Source: Sulfuriferula sp. AH1 (lineage in GTDB: Bacteria; Pseudomonadota; Gammaproteobacteria; Burkholderiales; Sulfuriferulaceae). Taken from it: a stretch of 64,000 nt of DNA. The notes beneath the pieces are model-generated. The model was given only the letters and a program-made list of their open reading frames with translations, ran no database searches and had not been told where the DNA came from. The number at the start of each line of letters is the position of its first letter. Positions within the stretch are counted from its first letter, which is position 1. Shown in pieces: positions 33,424 to 45,175 of this stretch. Both the position numbers and the translations under genes were made by a program. Location: the NCBI RefSeq assembly GCF_002162035.1, contig NZ_CP021138.1:124001-188000 (forward strand), in the 5' to 3' direction.

Positions 33424-34323
33424 ATGGATAAGCTGCATTTGATGACGGTATATGTAGCCGTGGCCGAGAGCCGGAGTTTTGCTGCGGGTGCACGCCGGTT
33501 AGGCATGTCGCCGCCAGCAGTGACGCGTGCTGTTGCCCTGCTCGAACATGAGTTGGGTGTCAAGTTGTTAACTCGTACCACGCGTCATGTGCGGGTAACG
33601 GATGCGGGACAGCGTTATCTTGACGATGTGCGTCGTATTCTGGGTGAAGTGGCTGAGGCAGATGAAGCGGCTGCAGGTATCAATGCCGAGCCGCGCGGGC
33701 ATTTGACGGTGACTGCGCCCAGCCTGTTTGGCAGGATGTTCGTATTGCCCGGCATAGTCGAGTTTCTGCAGCGCCATCCGGCGATGGAAGTGTCGGCGCT
33801 GTTGCTGGACCGGGTAGTGAACATGCTGGAAGAAGGCGTCAATGTGGCAGTGCGTATCGGCGAGCTGCCGGATTCAAGCATGACGGCGATTCGCGTCGGT
33901 CAGGTGCGCCGGGTAGCGTGTGCTGCGCCGCAGTATCTTGCTGCGCATGGCACGCCACTTACTCCGGCTGCGCTGGCGCAGTACTGCATCATCAATACCA
34001 ATAATATGGGTGCGGGATGTGAATGGAAATTCGGCCATGCCGCTACGGCAACGACGGTACATGTCAGGCCGCGATTGTCGGTTACCACCAATGACGCCGC
34101 CATAGAGGCTGCCATGCAGGGTTTTGGCATCGCGCGCATCCTGTCGTATCAGGTTGCGGCCCTGTTCGAGACAGGTGCATTGGTGCCGATACTGAGCGAT
34201 TACGAGCCGCCGGCGATGCCTATTCATGTGATTTACCGGGAGGGGCGCCATGCGTCGGCGAAAGTACGCTCCTTTGTCGATATGATGGTGCAGCATTTGC
34301 AAGGCGACTGCACGTTACGCTGA
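33424..34323 (+). CDS. LysR-family transcriptional regulator
   Basis: This is a 299-residue LysR regulator. The N-terminal winged helix MDKLHLMTVYVAVAESRSFA (residues 1-20), continuing to GMSPPAVTRAVALLEHELGV, is followed by a periplasmic-binding-protein-like effector domain (about 90-290). It is divergent from the PNPOx-like gene and probably controls the PNPOx-GST-DUF1348 genes. The inducer is not evident. It resembles the common AaeR/DsdC-like subgroup with the end VIYREGRHASAKVRSFVD. Confidence 0.9.
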   Translation: MDKLHLMTVYVAVAESRSFAAGARRLGMSPPAVTRAVALLEHELGVKLLTRTTRHVRVTDAGQRYLDDVRRILGEVAEADEAAAGINAEPRGHLTVTAPSLFGRMFVLPGIVEFLQRHPAMEVSALLLDRVVNMLEEGVNVAVRIGELPDSSMTAIRVGQVRRVACAAPQYLAAHGTPLTPAALAQYCIINTNNMGAGCEWKFGHAATATTVHVRPRLSVTTNDAAIEAAMQGFGIARILSYQVAALFETGALVPILSDYEPPAMPIHVIYREGRHASAKVRSFVDMMVQHLQGDCTLR

Positions 34324-34370
34324 GTCGTGCCAGCGGCGCATAGCCTGTTCGCCGATGCTGCGTAAAAATG

Positions 34371-34403
34371 CTAAAATGCAAGGTGTTAAATTCTGCATTT
34401 TAG
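34371..34403. other. Inverted repeat before miaB
   Basis: CTAAAATGCA (34371-34380) pairs with TGCATTTTAG (34394-34403) across 13 bases. It is 22 bp before the miaB start and may be an operator, a weak terminator for the LysR gene, or a leader hairpin. Confidence 0.4.
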
Positions 34404-34425
34404 TGTTCGCTGTACGGCGCATATT

Positions 34426-35751
34426 GTGAAAAAAATCTATATCAAGACGTTTGGCTGCCAGATGAACGAGTACGACTCGGACAAGATGGCGGATGTGATG
34501 CGCGCGGCCGAAGGCATGACGCCGACCAATGATCCGGCAGAAGCCGATGTGATTTTGTTCAATACCTGTTCGGTGCGTGAGAAGGCGCAGGAGAAGGTGT
34601 TTTCCGACCTCGGGCGCGTGCGCGAGCTGAAGGTCGCCAAGCCCGGGCTGATTATCGGCGTCGGGGGCTGTGTGGCCAGCCAGGAAGGCGCCACGATCAT
34701 TTCGCGGGCACCCTATGTCGATGTCGTGTTCGGCCCGCAAACCCTGCACCGTCTGCCTGATCTGATAGCGAAACGCCGCAGCAGCGGGCGTCCGCAACTG
34801 GATATTTCATTCCCTGAAATCGAGAAATTCGATCATCTGCCTGCGGCCAGTGTCGATGGTGCGGCGGCTTTTGTGTCGATCATGGAAGGCTGTTCCAAGT
34901 ATTGTTCGTTTTGTGTCGTGCCCTATACGCGCGGCGAGGAAGTGTCGCGGCCGTTTGACGATATTCTGGCCGAGATTGCGGGATTGACTGCGCAAGGCGT
35001 AAAAGAAGTCAATCTGCTCGGGCAGAACGTCAACGCCTATCGCGGCCAGATGGCGGATGGCGAAACGGCGGATTTCGCGCTGCTGCTTGAATATGTGCAC
35101 GAGATTCCGGGTATCGAGCGCTTGCGCTATACCACCAGCCACCCGCGCGAATTCACTCCTCGCCTGATCGAGGCTTATACACGACTGCCCAAGCTGGTGT
35201 CGCTGCTGCATCTGCCGGTGCAGTCGGGATCGGACCGCATCCTGGCGGCGATGAAGCGCGGTTATACCGCTCTGGAATATAAATCGATTATCCGGCGTTT
35301 GCGTGAAGCGCGTCCCGATATTGTGATATCGTCGGATTTTATTATCGGATTTCCGGGTGAGACTGATGCCGATTTCGAGGCAACCATGCAACTGATAGAA
35401 GCGGTAGGTTTCGATACTTCATACAGCTTCATTTACAGCAAGCGGCCTGGCACGCCGGCAGCGGATCTGCCGGACGATGTGCCGCATGCGGTGAAACAGG
35501 CGCGTCTGGCGCGGGTGCAGGCAGCCATAGATGCCAATACCCATGCGATCAGCCAGGGCATGGTCGGCACCCTGCAGCGCGTGCTGGTGACCGGGCAGGC
35601 AAAAAAGGACAGCAATGATCTGAGCGGGCGTACCGATAATAATCGCGGCGTGCATTTCCCCGGCCATCCGCGCCTGATCGGTGAAATTGTCACGGTTAGA
35701 ATTACTCGGGCCCAGACTTACAGCCTGCGCGGCGAAGTAGTGGTGCAGTGA
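34426..35751 (+). CDS. miaB: tRNA-2-methylthio-N6-dimethylallyladenosine synthase MiaB
   Basis: This is a radical-SAM methylthiotransferase of 441 residues that modifies A37 of tRNAs. The N-terminal UPF0004 domain has the auxiliary-cluster cysteines ([26 protein letters not shown]). The radical SAM motif is [19 protein letters not shown]-terminal TRAM domain ends at LRGEVVVQ. It begins with GTG. Its stop overlaps the phoH start by one base. The order miaB-phoH-ybeY-corC is a conserved proteobacterial group. Confidence 0.96.
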   Translation: MKKIYIKTFGCQMNEYDSDKMADVMRAAEGMTPTNDPAEADVILFNTCSVREKAQEKVFSDLGRVRELKVAKPGLIIGVGGCVASQEGATIISRAPYVDVVFGPQTLHRLPDLIAKRRSSGRPQLDISFPEIEKFDHLPAASVDGAAAFVSIMEGCSKYCSFCVVPYTRGEEVSRPFDDILAEIAGLTAQGVKEVNLLGQNVNAYRGQMADGETADFALLLEYVHEIPGIERLRYTTSHPREFTPRLIEAYTRLPKLVSLLHLPVQSGSDRILAAMKRGYTALEYKSIIRRLREARPDIVISSDFIIGFPGETDADFEATMQLIEAVGFDTSYSFIYSKRPGTPAADLPDDVPHAVKQARLARVQAAIDANTHAISQGMVGTLQRVLVTGQAKKDSNDLSGRTDNNRGVHFPGHPRLIGEIVTVRITRAQTYSLRGEVVVQ

Positions 35752-36686
35752 TGGAAGTGACATTCGCACCGGTCGACAATACCAAACTGGCGAATTTATG
35801 CGGGGTGCTGGAAGAGAACCTGCGTCAGATCGAAATCGCACTGGATGTCAGCATCACGCGGCGTGGCGAGCATTTTCATATTACCGGCAAAACCGTGCCC
35901 ATGCGTCGCGCGGCGAATCTGCTGGAGAGCTTTTATCAGAAAGCCGCGCTGCCGGTGAATGTGGAAGAGATTCAGTTGGCCCTGATCGAAGTGGCGCATG
36001 AGGCTATGCCTGGCAGCGACAGCGCACCCGTGCTGCTGACCCGTCGCAGCGATCTGCGCGGCCGCACGCCGCGGCAAAATACCTACCTCGCACAGATACA
36101 GGCTCATGACATTACTTTCGGCGTGGGTCCGGCCGGCACCGGCAAGACTTTTCTCGCGGTCGCCAGTGCGGTGGATGCGCTGGAGCGTGATCTGGTAAAA
36201 CGCATCATCCTGACCCGGCCCGCAGTGGAGGCCGGCGAGCGTCTGGGCTTCCTGCCCGGCGATCTGGCGCAGAAGATCGACCCGTATCTGCGCCCATTGT
36301 ACGATGCGTTGTACGACCTGATGGGCTCCGATAAAATGGGCAAACTGTTTGAGCGCGGCACCATAGAGATCGCGCCGCTGGCTTATATGCGCGGTCGCAC
36401 GCTGAATCAGGCGTTCATTATTCTGGACGAAGCGCAGAATACCACGCCGGAACAGATGAAGATGTTCCTGACCCGCATCGGCTTCGGCTCCAAAGCAGTG
36501 ATTACCGGAGACGTTACCCAGGTCGATCTGGCGCGCCATCAAAAAAGCGGACTGGTCGATGCCGGCGAAGTGCTGCACGATGTTCGCGGTATCGCTTTTA
36601 CCCATTTCCAATCCGAAGATGTGGTGCGCCACCCGCTGGTAGCCCGTATCGTTAATGCTTATGAAAAACGTGATCAAGCCCTCTGA
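35751..36686 (+). CDS. phoH: PhoH-family ATPase (YbeZ)
   Basis: This is a 311-residue cytoplasmic ATPase of the YbeZ/PhoH-like group, implicated in RNA metabolism with YbeY. The ATPase core is at about residues 110-310, with Walker [12 protein letters not shown] and Walker [20 protein letters not shown]. The N-terminal KH-like part ([20 protein letters not shown]) suggests RNA contact. The start at 35751 overlaps the miaB stop; a GTG three bases earlier is also in frame. Its tail overlaps ybeY by about 30 bp. Confidence 0.93.
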   Translation: MEVTFAPVDNTKLANLCGVLEENLRQIEIALDVSITRRGEHFHITGKTVPMRRAANLLESFYQKAALPVNVEEIQLALIEVAHEAMPGSDSAPVLLTRRSDLRGRTPRQNTYLAQIQAHDITFGVGPAGTGKTFLAVASAVDALERDLVKRIILTRPAVEAGERLGFLPGDLAQKIDPYLRPLYDALYDLMGSDKMGKLFERGTIEIAPLAYMRGRTLNQAFIILDEAQNTTPEQMKMFLTRIGFGSKAVITGDVTQVDLARHQKSGLVDAGEVLHDVRGIAFTHFQSEDVVRHPLVARIVNAYEKRDQAL

Positions 36687-37155
36687 ACCCTCCCCCCGAA
36701 GTCGTGTCCCGCAGCCGCGCTTGAGCCTTTCGGTCCAGCGCGCGATGCGGGCCACCGATGCACCCAGCCGTACCCAGATCATCCAGTTCGCTCGCGCTGC
36801 ACTCGAACGTGATGCCGAAATCACCATCCGTATCGTCAACGAGGCGGAAGGCCGTCAGCTCAATCGCGACTATCGCCACAAGGATTACGCCACCAATGTG
36901 CTATCGTTCGTTTACGAAACGGCACCTGTCGTGCTGGGCGATCTGGTGCTGTGCGCCCCGGTAGTGACGCGCGAAGCGCTGGAACAGGATAAATCCGCCA
37001 TAGCCCATTATGCGCATCTGATCGTGCATGGCGTCTTGCACTTGCAGGGCTACGATCATGAAAATGATGCGGATGCCGCAGTAATGGAAGCACGGGAAAT
37101 AGAAATTGTTACCGGGTTGGGATTCGCCAATCCTTATCTTGAACGGAGTCGCTGA
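36655..37155 (+). CDS. ybeY: Endoribonuclease YbeY
   Basis: This is a 166-residue YbeY, a zinc-dependent endoribonuclease that acts in 16S rRNA 3'-end maturation and ribosome quality control. The metal motif H-X3-H-X5-H is intact in [11 protein letters not shown]. The conserved NVLSFVYE strand precedes it. The start is ambiguous between ATG 36655 and ATG 36661; both overlap the phoH end. It is followed 3 bp later by the CorC gene. Confidence 0.94.
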   Translation: MLMKNVIKPSEPSPRSRVPQPRLSLSVQRAMRATDAPSRTQIIQFARAALERDAEITIRIVNEAEGRQLNRDYRHKDYATNVLSFVYETAPVVLGDLVLCAPVVTREALEQDKSAIAHYAHLIVHGVLHLQGYDHENDADAAVMEAREIEIVTGLGFANPYLERSR

Positions 37156-37158
37156 ATC

Positions 37159-37992
37159 ATGGAAGAGCCATCTAAACCGAGCTGGTTTGAACGCCTGGGC
37201 GCATTGCTGACCCACGAACCGGAGACGCGTGACGAATTGCTGGATATCCTGCAAGGGGCGTACCAGCACAATTTGCTTGATTCCGACGCGCTGGCAATGA
37301 TCGAAGGTGTGCTGCAAGTCTCGGAAATCCAGGTGCGCGACATCATGATTCCGCGCGCGCAGATGGATGTGATCGATATCAATGCCCCCCCTGCTGCTTT
37401 TATCCCGGGCATCATAGAAACTGCGCACTCGCGTTTCCCTGTGTTCGACAGGAACAAGGACGATATCATCGGCATTCTGCTGGCGAAGGATTTGCTGCGC
37501 TATTACGCCGAATCCGGTTTTCATGTGCGCGAAATGTTGCGTCCTGCCGTGTTCATCCCCGAATCCAAGCGCCTGAATGTATTGTTGAAGGAGTTCCGCG
37601 CGAGCCGTAACCATATGGCGATCGTGGTGGACGAGTACGGCGGCGTTGCCGGGCTGGTGACGATAGAAGATGTGCTGGAACAGATAGTCGGTGATATCGA
37701 GGACGAATACGATTTCGATGAAACCGAAGACAATATCATCCAGGATAAGGGCGGCCGCTATCGCGTCAAGGCAATGACCGAGATCGCGGATTTCAACGAA
37801 GTGATGGGTACGGAACTGGACGATGCGGATTACGATACCATTGCCGGACTGGTGGTGAATCGCTTCGGGCATATGCCAAAACGCGGTGAGACCATCGTGT
37901 TTGACGGGCTTAAATTCGAAGTGCTGCGCGCCGATACACGCCGTGTGCATACTTTGCTGGTGGAAAAGAAAATGCAATCTGCACCCGTCTGA
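37159..37992 (+). CDS. corC: CorC/HlyC-family CBS-domain protein
   Basis: This is a 277-residue protein with two CBS domains (about residues 65-195; typical IMIPRAQMDVIDI and VVDEYGGVAGLVTIEDVLEQIVGDIEDEYD) and a C-terminal CorC_HlyC transporter-associated domain. It is related to E. coli CorC/YbeX, which is linked to Mg/Co efflux and ribosome maturation. It lacks the membrane DUF21 domain. It is the last gene of the miaB operon and a strong terminator follows. Confidence 0.92.
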   Translation: MEEPSKPSWFERLGALLTHEPETRDELLDILQGAYQHNLLDSDALAMIEGVLQVSEIQVRDIMIPRAQMDVIDINAPPAAFIPGIIETAHSRFPVFDRNKDDIIGILLAKDLLRYYAESGFHVREMLRPAVFIPESKRLNVLLKEFRASRNHMAIVVDEYGGVAGLVTIEDVLEQIVGDIEDEYDFDETEDNIIQDKGGRYRVKAMTEIADFNEVMGTELDDADYDTIAGLVVNRFGHMPKRGETIVFDGLKFEVLRADTRRVHTLLVEKKMQSAPV

Positions 37993-38004
37993 CCGTTTGT
38001 CGTA

Positions 38005-38044
38005 CCCAATAAAAAAGGCAGCCGAAGCTGCCTTTTTTATTGGG
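38005..38044. terminator. Bidirectional Rho-independent terminator
   Basis: There is a perfect 18-bp stem with a CGAA loop (38005-38022 with 38027-38044). It includes A-run and T-run segments, so it terminates both corC and the convergent fba gene. Confidence 0.95.
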
Positions 38045-38054
38045 TGGGACCGGA

Positions 38055-39119
38055 TTACTTGATAATCGCAGCCAATTCGCCTTTAGCGTATTTGGCAGCC
38101 ATTTTTTCCAGGTCAACCGGCTTGATCTTGCTGGCCTGGCCTGCAGAACCGAATGCTTCATAACGCAGTTTGCAGATTTCCTGCATGGCTTTGGTGGAAG
38201 CGAGCAGGAATTTGCGCGGGTCGAATTCAGAACGGTTTTCAGCCAGGAATTTACGCACTGCACCGGTCGAAGCCATGCGCAAGTCGGTATCAATGTTGAC
38301 TTTACGCACGCCGTGCTTGATGCCTTCAACGATCTCTTCGACTGGCACGCCGTAGGTTTCGCCCATGTCGCCGCCGAAATCATTGATGATTTTCAGCCAT
38401 TCCTGTGGCACTGAAGAAGAACCGTGCATGACCAGGTGGGTGTTAGGGATGCGTGCGTGAATTTCCTTGATGCGGCTGATCGCCAGGATGTCGCCTGTAG
38501 GCGGACGGGTGAATTTGTATGCGCCATGCGAGGTGCCGATCGCGATGGCCAGAGCGTCAACACCCGTTTTCTTGACGAAATCGGCAGCTTCTTCCGGGTC
38601 GGTCAGCAGTTGCGAGTGGTCCAGTACGCCTTCAGCGCCAACGCCGTCTTCTTCGCCAGCCATGCCGGTTTCCAGGGAACCCAGACAGCCCAATTCGCCT
38701 TCAACGGATACGCCGACAGCGTGAGCGATATCAACTACTTTACGAGTGATTTCGACGTTGTATTCGTAGGTTGCAGGTGTCTTGCCGTCTTCTTTCAGCG
38801 AGCCGTCCATCATCACCGATGAGAAGCCGTCAGCGATCGAACGTACGCAGACCGGCATGCTCGCGCCGTGATCCTGATGCATGACCACCGGAATGTGCGG
38901 ATAGGCTTCAACCGCTGCAGTGATCAGATGGCGCAGGAAGCTGGCACCTGCATATTTGCGGGCGCCGGCAGAAGCTTGCATGATAACCGGGCTGCCGCAG
39001 GCATCCGCGGCTTGCATGATGGCATGCACCTGCTCGAGGTTGTTAACGTTGAAAGCCGGCAAACCGTAGCCGTTTTCAGCGGCATGATCCAGTAATTGAC
39101 GTAATGAAACGAGTGCCAT
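38055..39119 (-). CDS. fba: Class II fructose-bisphosphate aldolase
   Basis: This is a zinc-dependent class II aldolase of 354 residues that interconverts fructose 1,6-bisphosphate with DHAP and G3P; in autotrophs it also handles sedoheptulose bisphosphate. Zinc ligands and active-site sequence are in [20 protein letters not shown] and HGSSSVP. The family-typical insert [20 protein letters not shown] is present. It is the last gene of tkt-gap-pgk-pyk-fba, 30 bp after pyk. The group can serve glycolysis and the Calvin cycle; no RubisCO gene lies in the window. Confidence 0.96.
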   Translation of the reverse strand: MALVSLRQLLDHAAENGYGLPAFNVNNLEQVHAIMQAADACGSPVIMQASAGARKYAGASFLRHLITAAVEAYPHIPVVMHQDHGASMPVCVRSIADGFSSVMMDGSLKEDGKTPATYEYNVEITRKVVDIAHAVGVSVEGELGCLGSLETGMAGEEDGVGAEGVLDHSQLLTDPEEAADFVKKTGVDALAIAIGTSHGAYKFTRPPTGDILAISRIKEIHARIPNTHLVMHGSSSVPQEWLKIINDFGGDMGETYGVPVEEIVEGIKHGVRKVNIDTDLRMASTGAVRKFLAENRSEFDPRKFLLASTKAMQEICKLRYEAFGSAGQASKIKPVDLEKMAAKYAKGELAAIIK

Positions 39120-39149
39120 GGTGATCTCCTTGGTAAGTAAATAAAATAA

Positions 39150-40592
39150 TTAGTTGGTACGGTGTTTGTATTCGCCCACTTTGACAATCTTCATGGTGTT
39201 CGTGCCGCCGGCCTCGCCGATAGGCTCGCCGATGGTGAGCACGATGAGGTCGCCTTCACGCACGGCGCCACGGCGGCGCAGCTCTTCCTCTGCCTCAATC
39301 AGCAAGGCATCACGGTCTTTGGAATCCACTTTGAAATTGATAGGATACACGCCGCGATACAAGGTTACTTTACGGCGGGTGGAAACTTCGGGGGTGAGTG
39401 CGTAGATCGGTACCGCGGTACTGATACGCGACATCCATAAGCAGGTGGAACCGGACTGGGTCAGCGCGGCAATCGCCCGTACGTTCTCCAGATGCGTTGC
39501 AGTGAAAATCGCAGCCAGTGCCACCGATTCATCAACACGGGCGACTTCCTTGTCCAGCTTGTTGCTGCTGAATTCCTGTTCCTGTTCTTTTTCCGCTTCC
39601 ATGCAAACCCGGTGCATCGCGGCAATGGCCTCGACCGGATAAGATCCCGCGGCTGTCTCGGCGGAAAGCATCACTGCGTCAGTGCCGTCGAGCACGGCAT
39701 TGGCGACGTCGGATACTTCGGCGCGAGTCGGAATCGGGTTCTGGATCATCGATTCCATCATTTGCGTAGCGGTGATAACCGGTCTGTTGTGCTTGCGTGC
39801 GATGCGGATCATTTTTTTCTGCAGTGCAGGGACGGCAGCGTCGCCGACTTCCACGCCCAGGTCGCCGCGCGCTACCATGATCGCATCTGACGCCAGCACG
39901 ATTTCTTCCAGCGCTTCGATGGCTTCCGCTCGCTCGATTTTGGCGACCAGCATGCCGTGACCGCCAGCTTCCTTGAGCAGGCGCCGCGCCAGATGCATGT
40001 CATCGGCAGAGCGCGGGAACGAGATGGCGATGTAGTCAGCCTGCAATGCGGCAGCTGTTTTCAGGTCTTCCATGTCCTTGTCGGTCAATGCCGCCGCAGA
40101 CAGGCCGCCGCCTTTGCGGTTGATGCCCTTGTTGTTGGAGAGCACGCCGCCCTGGATGACTTTGCAGATGATCTCCGCACCCTTGACCTCTTCTACCCAC
40201 ATTTCGATGCGGCCGTCGTCGAGCAGCAAGGTCGCGCCGCGTTCCAGGTCTTTAGGCAGGTCCTTGTAGTCCAGGCCCACGCGTTCCTGATTGCCGAGCT
40301 TGCAATCGGCATCAAGAATGAACTGGTCGCCTGCGGCCAGGGTGATTTTGCTGTCGGCGAATTTGCCTACGCGGATTTTAGGACCTTGCAAGTCAGCCAA
40401 TACGCCAATAGCACGGCCACGGGCGCGTGCTAACGAACGTACCAGTTCGGCGCGGTCAATGTGGTCTTGCGCTGTACCATGAGAGAAGTTAAGGCGGACT
40501 ACGTCCAGGCCGGCTTCCATCATTTTGTCTAATACTTTTGCGTCGTTTGATGCTGGGCCTAATGTGGCGACGATTTTGGTTCTGCGTATCAT
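39150..40592 (-). CDS. pyk: Pyruvate kinase
   Basis: This is pyruvate kinase, 480 residues, which converts phosphoenolpyruvate and ADP to pyruvate and ATP. The N-terminal MIRRTKIVATLGPASND, the active-site MVARGDLGVEVG, and the substrate Lys region VAKIERAEAIE are all present. So is the effector C-terminal domain ending in TMKIVKVGEYKHRTN. It lies between pgk and fba. A GC-rich hairpin of the pgk-pyk gap precedes it. Confidence 0.96.
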   Translation of the reverse strand: MIRRTKIVATLGPASNDAKVLDKMMEAGLDVVRLNFSHGTAQDHIDRAELVRSLARARGRAIGVLADLQGPKIRVGKFADSKITLAAGDQFILDADCKLGNQERVGLDYKDLPKDLERGATLLLDDGRIEMWVEEVKGAEIICKVIQGGVLSNNKGINRKGGGLSAAALTDKDMEDLKTAAALQADYIAISFPRSADDMHLARRLLKEAGGHGMLVAKIERAEAIEALEEIVLASDAIMVARGDLGVEVGDAAVPALQKKMIRIARKHNRPVITATQMMESMIQNPIPTRAEVSDVANAVLDGTDAVMLSAETAAGSYPVEAIAAMHRVCMEAEKEQEQEFSSNKLDKEVARVDESVALAAIFTATHLENVRAIAALTQSGSTCLWMSRISTAVPIYALTPEVSTRRKVTLYRGVYPINFKVDSKDRDALLIEAEEELRRRGAVREGDLIVLTIGEPIGEAGGTNTMKIVKVGEYKHRTN

Positions 40593-40623
40593 TTAAGTTT
40601 ACCAGTTCGTGACTCGACTTAAA

Positions 40624-40646
40624 GCGGGTGCCGGTCTGGCACCCGC
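40624..40646 (-). terminator. Hairpin between pgk and pyk
   Basis: The 9-bp stem GCGGGTGCC/GGCACCCGC (40624-40632 with 40638-40646) has a 5-base loop. On the minus strand TTTAAGT follows. It may act as a weak terminator or as an RNA stabiliser within the operon. Confidence 0.5.
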
Positions 40647-40655
40647 CAATTCTAC

Positions 40656-41840
40656 TTATTTTGCTGCAGCGCGCTGTTCCAGGATTTCTACGGCAGGCAG
40701 TTTCTTTCCTTCGAGGAATTCGAGGAACGCACCGCCAGCGGTGGAAATATAAGACACTTTGTCGTAAATGTCATACTTCTGGATAGCGGCAATCGTATCG
40801 CCGCCGCCAGCCAGGGTAAATGCGCTGGTTTTGGCAATCGCATCGGCGATGGTTTTGGTGCCTGCGCCGAATTGATCGAATTCGAACACGCCTACCGGGC
40901 CGTTCCATACAACGGTACCCGCTTTCATGATGATGTCGGCAAGTTCCTGGGCAGATTTCGGACCGATGTCGAAAATCATGTCATCGTCGGCAACATCGCT
41001 CGCATCTTTCAGTACGGCTGGTTCATTGGCATCGAATTTCTTGCCGCAGACGACATCAACCGCGACCGGTATGGTCGCGCCGCGAGCTGTCATTTTGGTC
41101 ATCAGCGCTTGCGCTACCGGCACCAGATCATCTTCGCACAATGATTTGCCGACGTTTTTGCCGGTGGCTTTGATGAAGGTGTTGGCAATGCCGCCGCCCA
41201 CCACCATTTGATCCACTTTTTCGGACAGGGCTTCGAGCACGGTGAGCTTGGTTGAAACCTTGGAGCCGCCGACGATCGCAACCATAGGACGTGCCGGGCT
41301 TAACAGCGCCTTGGTCAAAGCTTCCAGTTCTTCGGTGAGCAGGATGCCGGCTGCGGCGACAGGCGCGAACTTGGCAACGCCATGCGTGGAAGCTTCAGCG
41401 CGGTGAGCGGTACCGAATGCATCCATGACGAATACGTCGCACAATGCGGCGTACTTCTGGGCAGTCTCGTCCAGGTTTTTCTTTTCGCCCTTGTTAAAGC
41501 GCACGTTTTCCAGCAGTACCAGTTCGCCTGCGGCCACTTCAAAACCGCCATTGATCCAGTCCCTGATCAGGCGTACCGGTTTTCCCAGCTTGGCTGCCAA
41601 TACATCGGCAACCGGTTTGAGCGAATTCTCTTCCGAATATTCGCCTTCGGTCGGACGGCCCAGATGGGACGTTACCATGACCTTCGCGCCAGCTTTGAGG
41701 CAGTGCTCGATGGTGCGCATGGATGCGGTGATGCGGGCGTCGGAAGTGACTTTGCCGTCTTTGACCGGTACGTTCATGTCGGCACGGATAAAAACGCGTT
41801 TGCCCTTGAGGTCAAGATCGGTAACTCGGATGAAAGCCAT
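40656..41840 (-). CDS. pgk: Phosphoglycerate kinase
   Basis: This is phosphoglycerate kinase, 394 residues, catalysing the reversible transfer between 1,3-bisphosphoglycerate and ATP. Typical parts are [38 protein letters not shown] and the nucleotide-binding [15 protein letters not shown]. The start at 41840 was chosen because a GGAGAA site lies nearby and the longer alternative adds an unconserved extension. The 122-bp gap to gap holds two hairpins. Confidence 0.96.
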   Translation of the reverse strand: MAFIRVTDLDLKGKRVFIRADMNVPVKDGKVTSDARITASMRTIEHCLKAGAKVMVTSHLGRPTEGEYSEENSLKPVADVLAAKLGKPVRLIRDWINGGFEVAAGELVLLENVRFNKGEKKNLDETAQKYAALCDVFVMDAFGTAHRAEASTHGVAKFAPVAAAGILLTEELEALTKALLSPARPMVAIVGGSKVSTKLTVLEALSEKVDQMVVGGGIANTFIKATGKNVGKSLCEDDLVPVAQALMTKMTARGATIPVAVDVVCGKKFDANEPAVLKDASDVADDDMIFDIGPKSAQELADIIMKAGTVVWNGPVGVFEFDQFGAGTKTIADAIAKTSAFTLAGGGDTIAAIQKYDIYDKVSYISTAGGAFLEFLEGKKLPAVEILEQRAAAK

Positions 41841-41888
41841 GATGTTCTCCAGATTAAAGTAAGGTTTAAGGGTTGGCGCCAGCCAGTC

Positions 41889-41908
41889 CTTAAAGCTCAC
41901 GCTTTAAG
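41889..41908 (-). other. Hairpin with GTGA tetraloop upstream of pgk
   Basis: CTTAAAGC/GCTTTAAG form an 8-bp stem. On the transcribed (minus) strand the loop is GTGA, a GNRA-type tetraloop. It lies 48 bp before the pgk start. Confidence 0.5.
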
Positions 41909-41909
41909 T

Positions 41910-41952
41910 GCCGAACACTGGATCAGGCCTGAGACCTGATCCAGTGTTCGGC
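41910..41952 (-). other. 18-bp hairpin between gap and pgk
   Basis: The perfect 18-bp stem (41910-41927 with 41935-41952, loop 7) lies 10 bp after the gap stop. No T-run follows in the direction of transcription, so processing or mRNA stabilisation is more likely than full termination. Confidence 0.65.
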
Positions 41953-41962
41953 GACATGCCAG

Positions 41963-42964
<1,002 letters not shown>

Positions 42965-43054
42965 TTACTACTCCTTAGCGATAAAAAAAACGGTAGCTGC
43001 CGCGATCGCAGCGCATTGGCGCATGCGATGGCGGTAAATCATGCGGAATTAGAA

Positions 43055-45040
43055 TTACAAGACACCCTTGACGGTGTTCACCACGTTATCAACGGTGAAA
43101 CCAAAGTGCTTGAACAATTCTGGAGCTGGAGCAGATTCGCCGAAGGTATCCATGCCGACGACAGCGCCTTCCAGACCGACATATTTGCGCCAGAAATCGG
43201 ATACGCCGGCTTCGATGGCAACACGTACGACGCCTTTTGGCAGCACGCTGGCTTTATACGCGGCATCCTGACGATCGAATACGTTGGTGGATGGCATGGA
43301 GACGACGCGAGCAGCAATGCCTTGCTCTGCCAGTGCTGCCTGTGCATTTACTGCCAGTTCGATTTCAGAACCGGTGGCGATCAGCACCACTTTTGGATTG
43401 GCCGCATCCTTGAGCACATAACCGCCGCGAGCAACGTTGGCGATAGTCGCTTCGTCACGGGTCATGAACGGCAGATTCTGGCGGCTCAGGATCAGGCTGG
43501 TCGGGCCGGTGGTGCGGCTGACTCCCTGGCCCCAGGCAACGATGGTTTCCAGCGTGTCGCACGGACGCCATACATCCATGTTCGGGATCATGCGCAGGGT
43601 AGCGGTCTGCTCGACTGGCTGATGGGTCGGGCCGTCTTCGCCCAGACCGATCGAGTCGTGGGTGAACACGTAGATCACGCGTTTTTTCATCAGTGCCGAC
43701 ATGCGCAGGGCATTACGGGCATATTCCGAGAACATCAGGAAGGTGCCGCCGAACGGCAGCAGGCCGCCATGCAGTGACATGCCGTTCATGATGTGGCTCA
43801 TGCCGAATTCGCGTACGCCGTAGGAAATGTAGTTGCCGCCCTTTTTGCCGTGCACGTGATGGCAGCCTGTCCAGTTGGTCAGGTTGGAGCCGGTCAGGTC
43901 GGCGGAGCCGCCGAGGAATTCGGGCAACGCGGGAGCCAGTGCATTGATGGCGATTTGCGAAGCTTTGCGGGTCGCAACGGTTTCTGCTTTGGCGTTGATG
44001 GCGGCAATGGCCTTGGTCAGGAATTCGTTCCAGTTGGCTGGCAAGTCGCCTGCCATGCGGCGTTTGAATTCGGCAGCCTCAGCTGGATAGGCTTTGGCGT
44101 ATTCTGCAAATTTGTTGTTCCACAGGCTTTCCAGTCCGGCGCCTTTGGTTTTGGCATCCCAGCCTTCGTAAATATCGGCAGGGATTTCAAACGGAGCGTG
44201 GTCCCAGCCCAGATTCTTGCGCGTATCGGCGATTTCTTGGGCGCCCAATGCGGCGCCGTGGACGTCGTGGGTACCTTCCTTGTTGGGGGAGCCTTTGCCG
44301 ATGATGGTTTTGCAGCAAATCAGGGTTGGCTTGTCGGTAACCGCTTTACCGGCCTGCACGGCAGCTTCGATGGCAGCCGCGTTGTGGCCGTCAACGCCGG
44401 CGATAACATGCCAACCGTAGGATTCGAAGCGTTTGGGCGTGTCGTCGGTAAACCAGCCTTCAACATGGCCGTCGATGGAAATGCCGTTGTCATCCCAGAA
44501 TGCAATCAGCTTGCCCAGACCCCATGTGCCTGCCAGTGCGCAAGCTTCGTGCGAGATGCCTTCCATCAGGCAGCCGTCGCCCATGAATACATAGGTGTGG
44601 TGATTTACGATTTCGTGATCCGGCTTGTTGAATTCGGCAGCCAGCAGCTTCTCTGCCATCGCCATGCCTACCGCATTGGTAATGCCCTGGCCTAACGGGC
44701 CAGTGGTGGTTTCCACGCCGGGGGTATAGCCAAGTTCCGGGTGACCCGGGGTTTTGGAATGCAATTGGCGGAAGTTTTTCAGTTCTTCGATTGGCAAATC
44801 ATAGCCGGTCAGGTGCAGCAATGCATAAATCAGCATCGAGCCATGGCCATTGGACAGCACGAAACGGTCGCGGTCGGCCCATAACGGGTTGACCGGATTG
44901 TGGCGCAGGTGGTGGTTCCACACTACTTCTGCGATTTCGGCCATGCCCATGGGGGCGCCCGGATGGCCGGATTTGGCCTTTTCCACGGCATCCATAGCTA
45001 GCGCGCGGATGGCGTTTGCGAGTTCGGTACGAGTTGCCAT
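43055..45040 (-). CDS. tkt: Transketolase
   Basis: This is transketolase, 661 residues, a thiamine-diphosphate enzyme that moves two-carbon units in the pentose phosphate and Calvin cycles. The ThDP motif begins at [18 protein letters not shown]. The early [16 protein letters not shown], the central [16 protein letters not shown] and the C-terminal [17 protein letters not shown] are typical. It is the first gene of tkt-gap-pgk-pyk-fba. The 135 bp upstream must contain the operon promoter, but none is obvious. Confidence 0.97.
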   Translation of the reverse strand: MATRTELANAIRALAMDAVEKAKSGHPGAPMGMAEIAEVVWNHHLRHNPVNPLWADRDRFVLSNGHGSMLIYALLHLTGYDLPIEELKNFRQLHSKTPGHPELGYTPGVETTTGPLGQGITNAVGMAMAEKLLAAEFNKPDHEIVNHHTYVFMGDGCLMEGISHEACALAGTWGLGKLIAFWDDNGISIDGHVEGWFTDDTPKRFESYGWHVIAGVDGHNAAAIEAAVQAGKAVTDKPTLICCKTIIGKGSPNKEGTHDVHGAALGAQEIADTRKNLGWDHAPFEIPADIYEGWDAKTKGAGLESLWNNKFAEYAKAYPAEAAEFKRRMAGDLPANWNEFLTKAIAAINAKAETVATRKASQIAINALAPALPEFLGGSADLTGSNLTNWTGCHHVHGKKGGNYISYGVREFGMSHIMNGMSLHGGLLPFGGTFLMFSEYARNALRMSALMKKRVIYVFTHDSIGLGEDGPTHQPVEQTATLRMIPNMDVWRPCDTLETIVAWGQGVSRTTGPTSLILSRQNLPFMTRDEATIANVARGGYVLKDAANPKVVLIATGSEIELAVNAQAALAEQGIAARVVSMPSTNVFDRQDAAYKASVLPKGVVRVAIEAGVSDFWRKYVGLEGAVVGMDTFGESAPAPELFKHFGFTVDNVVNTVKGVL

Positions 45041-45175
45041 TGCTTTTTCCTTAGAAAATAAATAATAGGGTGGCGCTGATAAGCTGAAAGTTCCCGATTA
45101 TCGCCGACATGGCGGATTTCGGCAAGTCTGGCAAGCGGTTAAATGCGTCGGCGTCGGGGAAAATAGTGTGCTAAT

